DNA of 6,240 nucleotides from Deinococcus sp. Leaf326 (GTDB lineage Bacteria > Deinococcota > Deinococci > Deinococcales > Deinococcaceae), in assembly GCF_001424185.1 (NCBI RefSeq), contig NZ_LMOM01000067.1, forward strand, positions 1-6,240, given 5' to 3'. The translations under genes were made by a program, and so were the position numbers. This document shows, in pieces, positions 4,778 to 6,240 of the stretch (position 1 is the first letter of the stretch; every line of letters begins with the position of its first letter). The notes under the pieces were generated by a model. That model had not been told where the DNA came from, did not search any database, and saw only the letters and a list, made by a program, of their open reading frames with translations.

Positions 4778-5962
4778 ATGACCACCCTGCGCACCCGCGC
4801 CACCCTGCTCATCGGCAGCAGCTTCACGATCATGGCCGCCGCCGCCATTGCCCCTGCCCTCCCCAACATCACCCACCACTTCCGCGACGTTCCCAACGCC
4901 GACCTGCTCACCCGCCTGCTCCTCACCATCGTGGGCCTGTCCATCGCCCTCACCGCGCCAGCCATCGGCCTGCTTCTCGACCGCGTCGGCCGCAAACCCG
5001 TCCTGGTCGCTGCCCTCCTTATCTATGTCTTGGCCGGCACCAGTGGCCTGTACCTCACATCCCTGCCCGCGCTAATGCTGAGCCGCGCCATCCTCGGCAT
5101 CGGTGTCGCGGGCCTGATGACCTCCCTCCAGGCCCTCGCCGCCGACCTCTTCCAGGGCCAGGACCGGAGCCGCTTCATCACGCAGCAGTCCGCGTTCAGC
5201 AGCCTGGGCGGGGCGCTGTTCATTCCTCTGGCGGGCTTCCTCGCGACTCTCAGCTGGCGCGCTCCGTTTTTCACCTACCTGCTGCCTCTGCTGCTGATCC
5301 CTTTCGCGCTGCGCCTACCCCACACCCAGGCCTTCCACCAGGCGAAGGAGCAGCTCGGCCGCACCTTCACCCGTATCCCCTGGACGCCTATTCTGACCGG
5401 GTACGCTGCGGTGTTTCTCTTCATGCTGGTGTTTTACCTGGCGCCCTCTCAACTGCCCTTTCACCTCAGCCATCTGGGGATCCCGCCCCTCCTCACGGGG
5501 GTCATCATGGGCGCAGGCACCCTGGCGAGCGGCATTTCCGGGCTGCTCTACGCCCGCCAGGCCAGGCAGACGGCCCATGCGCGCGCCGCAGCCCTGGGGT
5601 TGCTGCTGATGGTCATCGGCTGGGCCGGCATCGCCTATGCCACCCAGCCCACTCTGCTTGTTCTGAGCCTGCTCGTCGGCAGTCTTGGTGCGGGCGTCAC
5701 CTTGCCCAACCTGAACGCCTGGATCGCGCACCTCGCCCCCTCCCACGCCCGCGGCCGACTCATCGCAGGCTTGGCCAGCAGCACGTTCCTCGGTCAGTTC
5801 CTGTCGCCCGTAGCCGCTCAACCCCTAGTCCACGCGCACGGCATTCCCACGGCCTTTGCCTACGGCACCCTCCTGATGGCCGCATTGAGTGCTGCCCTGT
5901 TCGCTGTGCCCGCCCAGTTGGGCACGACCCAACCGCTTCAGGCCTCGACCTCTGGCGATTAG
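4778..5962 (+). CDS. MFS transporter, probable drug/metabolite exporter
   Basis: The product is a 394-residue inner-membrane protein of the major facilitator superfamily, with about 12 hydrophobic segments. The first spans roughly residues 8-30 (ending APALPNI, a common TM1 end). The loop between TM2 and TM3 carries GLLLDRVGRKPVL (64-76), a textbook motif A (G-x-x-x-D-R-x-G-R-K) of proton-driven antiporters. LSRAILGIGVAGLMTSLQALAADLF (101-125) resembles TM4/TM5 of the multidrug exporter group. A charged central loop lies near 181-201, and the second half begins about 203. Length is typical of Bcr/CflA- and YbfB-like exporters. The ATG at 4778 is chosen for AAGGAG five bases upstream; a longer in-frame opening from 4235 would run across the opposite-strand marR gene and the operator. 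Divergence from marR, with repeats over its promoter, suggests ligand-induced efflux. The substrate is unknown. Confidence 0.92.
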   Translation: MTTLRTRATLLIGSSFTIMAAAAIAPALPNITHHFRDVPNADLLTRLLLTIVGLSIALTAPAIGLLLDRVGRKPVLVAALLIYVLAGTSGLYLTSLPALMLSRAILGIGVAGLMTSLQALAADLFQGQDRSRFITQQSAFSSLGGALFIPLAGFLATLSWRAPFFTYLLPLLLIPFALRLPHTQAFHQAKEQLGRTFTRIPWTPILTGYAAVFLFMLVFYLAPSQLPFHLSHLGIPPLLTGVIMGAGTLASGISGLLYARQARQTAHARAAALGLLLMVIGWAGIAYATQPTLLVLSLLVGSLGAGVTLPNLNAWIAHLAPSHARGRLIAGLASSTFLGQFLSPVAAQPLVHAHGIPTAFAYGTLLMAALSAALFAVPAQLGTTQPLQASTSGD

Positions 5963-6040
5963 GGTCCATGCGGCTCAGCGTGGATCACCAGCTCTTTAAG
6001 CTCCCCTGCCACATCGATTGGCGCTGAAGGAGGATACGAA

Positions 6041-6073
6041 GTGCCCGCCTCTGTCCCTTCACTGACCTTTTAA
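6041..6073 (+). pseudogene. Truncated gene start, probably interrupted by an insertion sequence
   Basis: A near-perfect ribosome-binding site AAGGAGG (6027-6033) lies seven bases before a GTG at 6041. The frame reads VPASVPSLTF and stops at 6073, within the first bases of the presumed right-hand insertion sequence. A ribosome-binding site of this quality, 64 bp after the MFS stop, suggests a former second gene of the MFS operon whose start was cut off by the insertion. Too little remains to name the gene. It could also simply be a short unimportant frame. Confidence 0.35.
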
Positions 6074-6094
6074 AGTGCGTCTGAAAAAGGTCAG
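6062..6094. repeat. Perfect 10-bp inverted repeat at the right insertion-sequence end
   Basis: CTGACCTTTT (6062-6071) and AAAAGGTCAG (6085-6094) form a perfect stem with a 13-base loop, and the stem's right arm includes the transposase stop codon (6093-6091). It probably belongs to the end of the insertion sequence. It may double as a terminator that limits transcription out of, or into, the element. Confidence 0.55.
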
Positions 6095-6240
6095 GGCGGG
6101 GACTTTGCCAACCGACGCACCATCAAACAGATCATGACTTCGTACACGAGGTTCTCAGCGGTTTCGACCAAGGCCTCGTCGTCCCTCGCCATACGTCTGG
6201 ATTTCCCCAACCAGGCGAACGTCCGCTCCACCACCCAACG
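6091..6240 (-). CDS. IS5-type transposase, C-terminal fragment (runs off right edge)
   Basis: The minus strand reads 49 residues and a stop at 6093-6091; the 5' part is beyond the window. It opens with [20 protein letters not shown] and continues through [20 protein letters not shown] to VRRLAKSPP. The block R-W-V-V-E-R-T/S-F-A-W-L holds the catalytic Glu of the DDE triad, followed by the R-R-L/M-x-x-D-Y/D-E pattern and a hydrophobic helix. This is the standard C-terminus of IS5-family (IS427-like) transposases. The visible part is intact without frameshifts. It points in the same direction as the transposase start at the left edge, so the two could be copies of one element, though the visible parts do not overlap. 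Confidence 0.9.
   Translation of the reverse strand, partial: RWVVERTFAWLGKSRRMARDDEALVETAENLVYEVMICLMVRRLAKSPP

Noticed and set aside
5968..6027. A 19-codon frame (MRLSVDHQLF...) between the MFS gene and the GTG start as a leader peptide.
   Set aside because: It has no ribosome-binding site and no codon or conservation evidence; its stop merely touches the downstream ribosome-binding site.
4140..6039. A 12-base sequence AGGAGGATACGA shared between the minus strand near 4152-4141 and the plus strand near 6028-6039.
   Set aside because: A match of this length is expected about once or twice by chance in a window of this size, and one copy is simply a ribosome-binding site.

Overview
The window is about 6.2 kb of GC-rich bacterial DNA. 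Coding third positions are mostly G or C, genes sit close together on both strands, and at least one gene appears to be transcribed without a leader (promoter -10 box about 7 nt before the ATG). Together with IS5-type transposase ends, this suits a Deinococcus-like organism. That assignment is an inference from style and protein families, not a proven identity.

Layout. Bases 1-31 hold the first 10 codons of a minus-strand IS5-type transposase that runs off the left edge. Next comes a redox block: a minus-strand luciferase-like (LLM) flavin monooxygenase (104-1150), a divergent MarR regulator (1225-1680), an NAD(P)H-dependent FMN reductase (1856-2443), a strong hairpin terminator (2451-2491), and an FAD/NAD(P) flavin-containing-monooxygenase-like enzyme (2534-3661). 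A weakly supported reading frame follows (about 3708-3950). Bases 3951-4165 contain no recognised gene, only a long inverted repeat. The second block is a minus-strand MarR regulator (4166-4681) divergent from a 12-TM-type MFS exporter (4778-5962). At the right edge is a strong ribosome-binding site with a GTG start whose frame ends after ten codons. It abuts the C-terminal end of another minus-strand IS5-type transposase (6091-6240, continuing past the window).

How the genes may work together. Each MarR gene is divergent from an effector gene, and each intergenic region carries a clear operator-like repeat. One is a perfect 9+9 bp palindrome overlapping the marR -10 box; the other is a pair of 11-bp direct repeats exactly 20 bp apart over the MFS promoter. 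The LLM enzyme needs reduced flavin, and the FMN reductase on the other side of the first marR could supply it. This gives a plausible small-molecule-induced oxidation plus efflux (detoxification) island bounded by IS elements. Substrates cannot be read from sequence.
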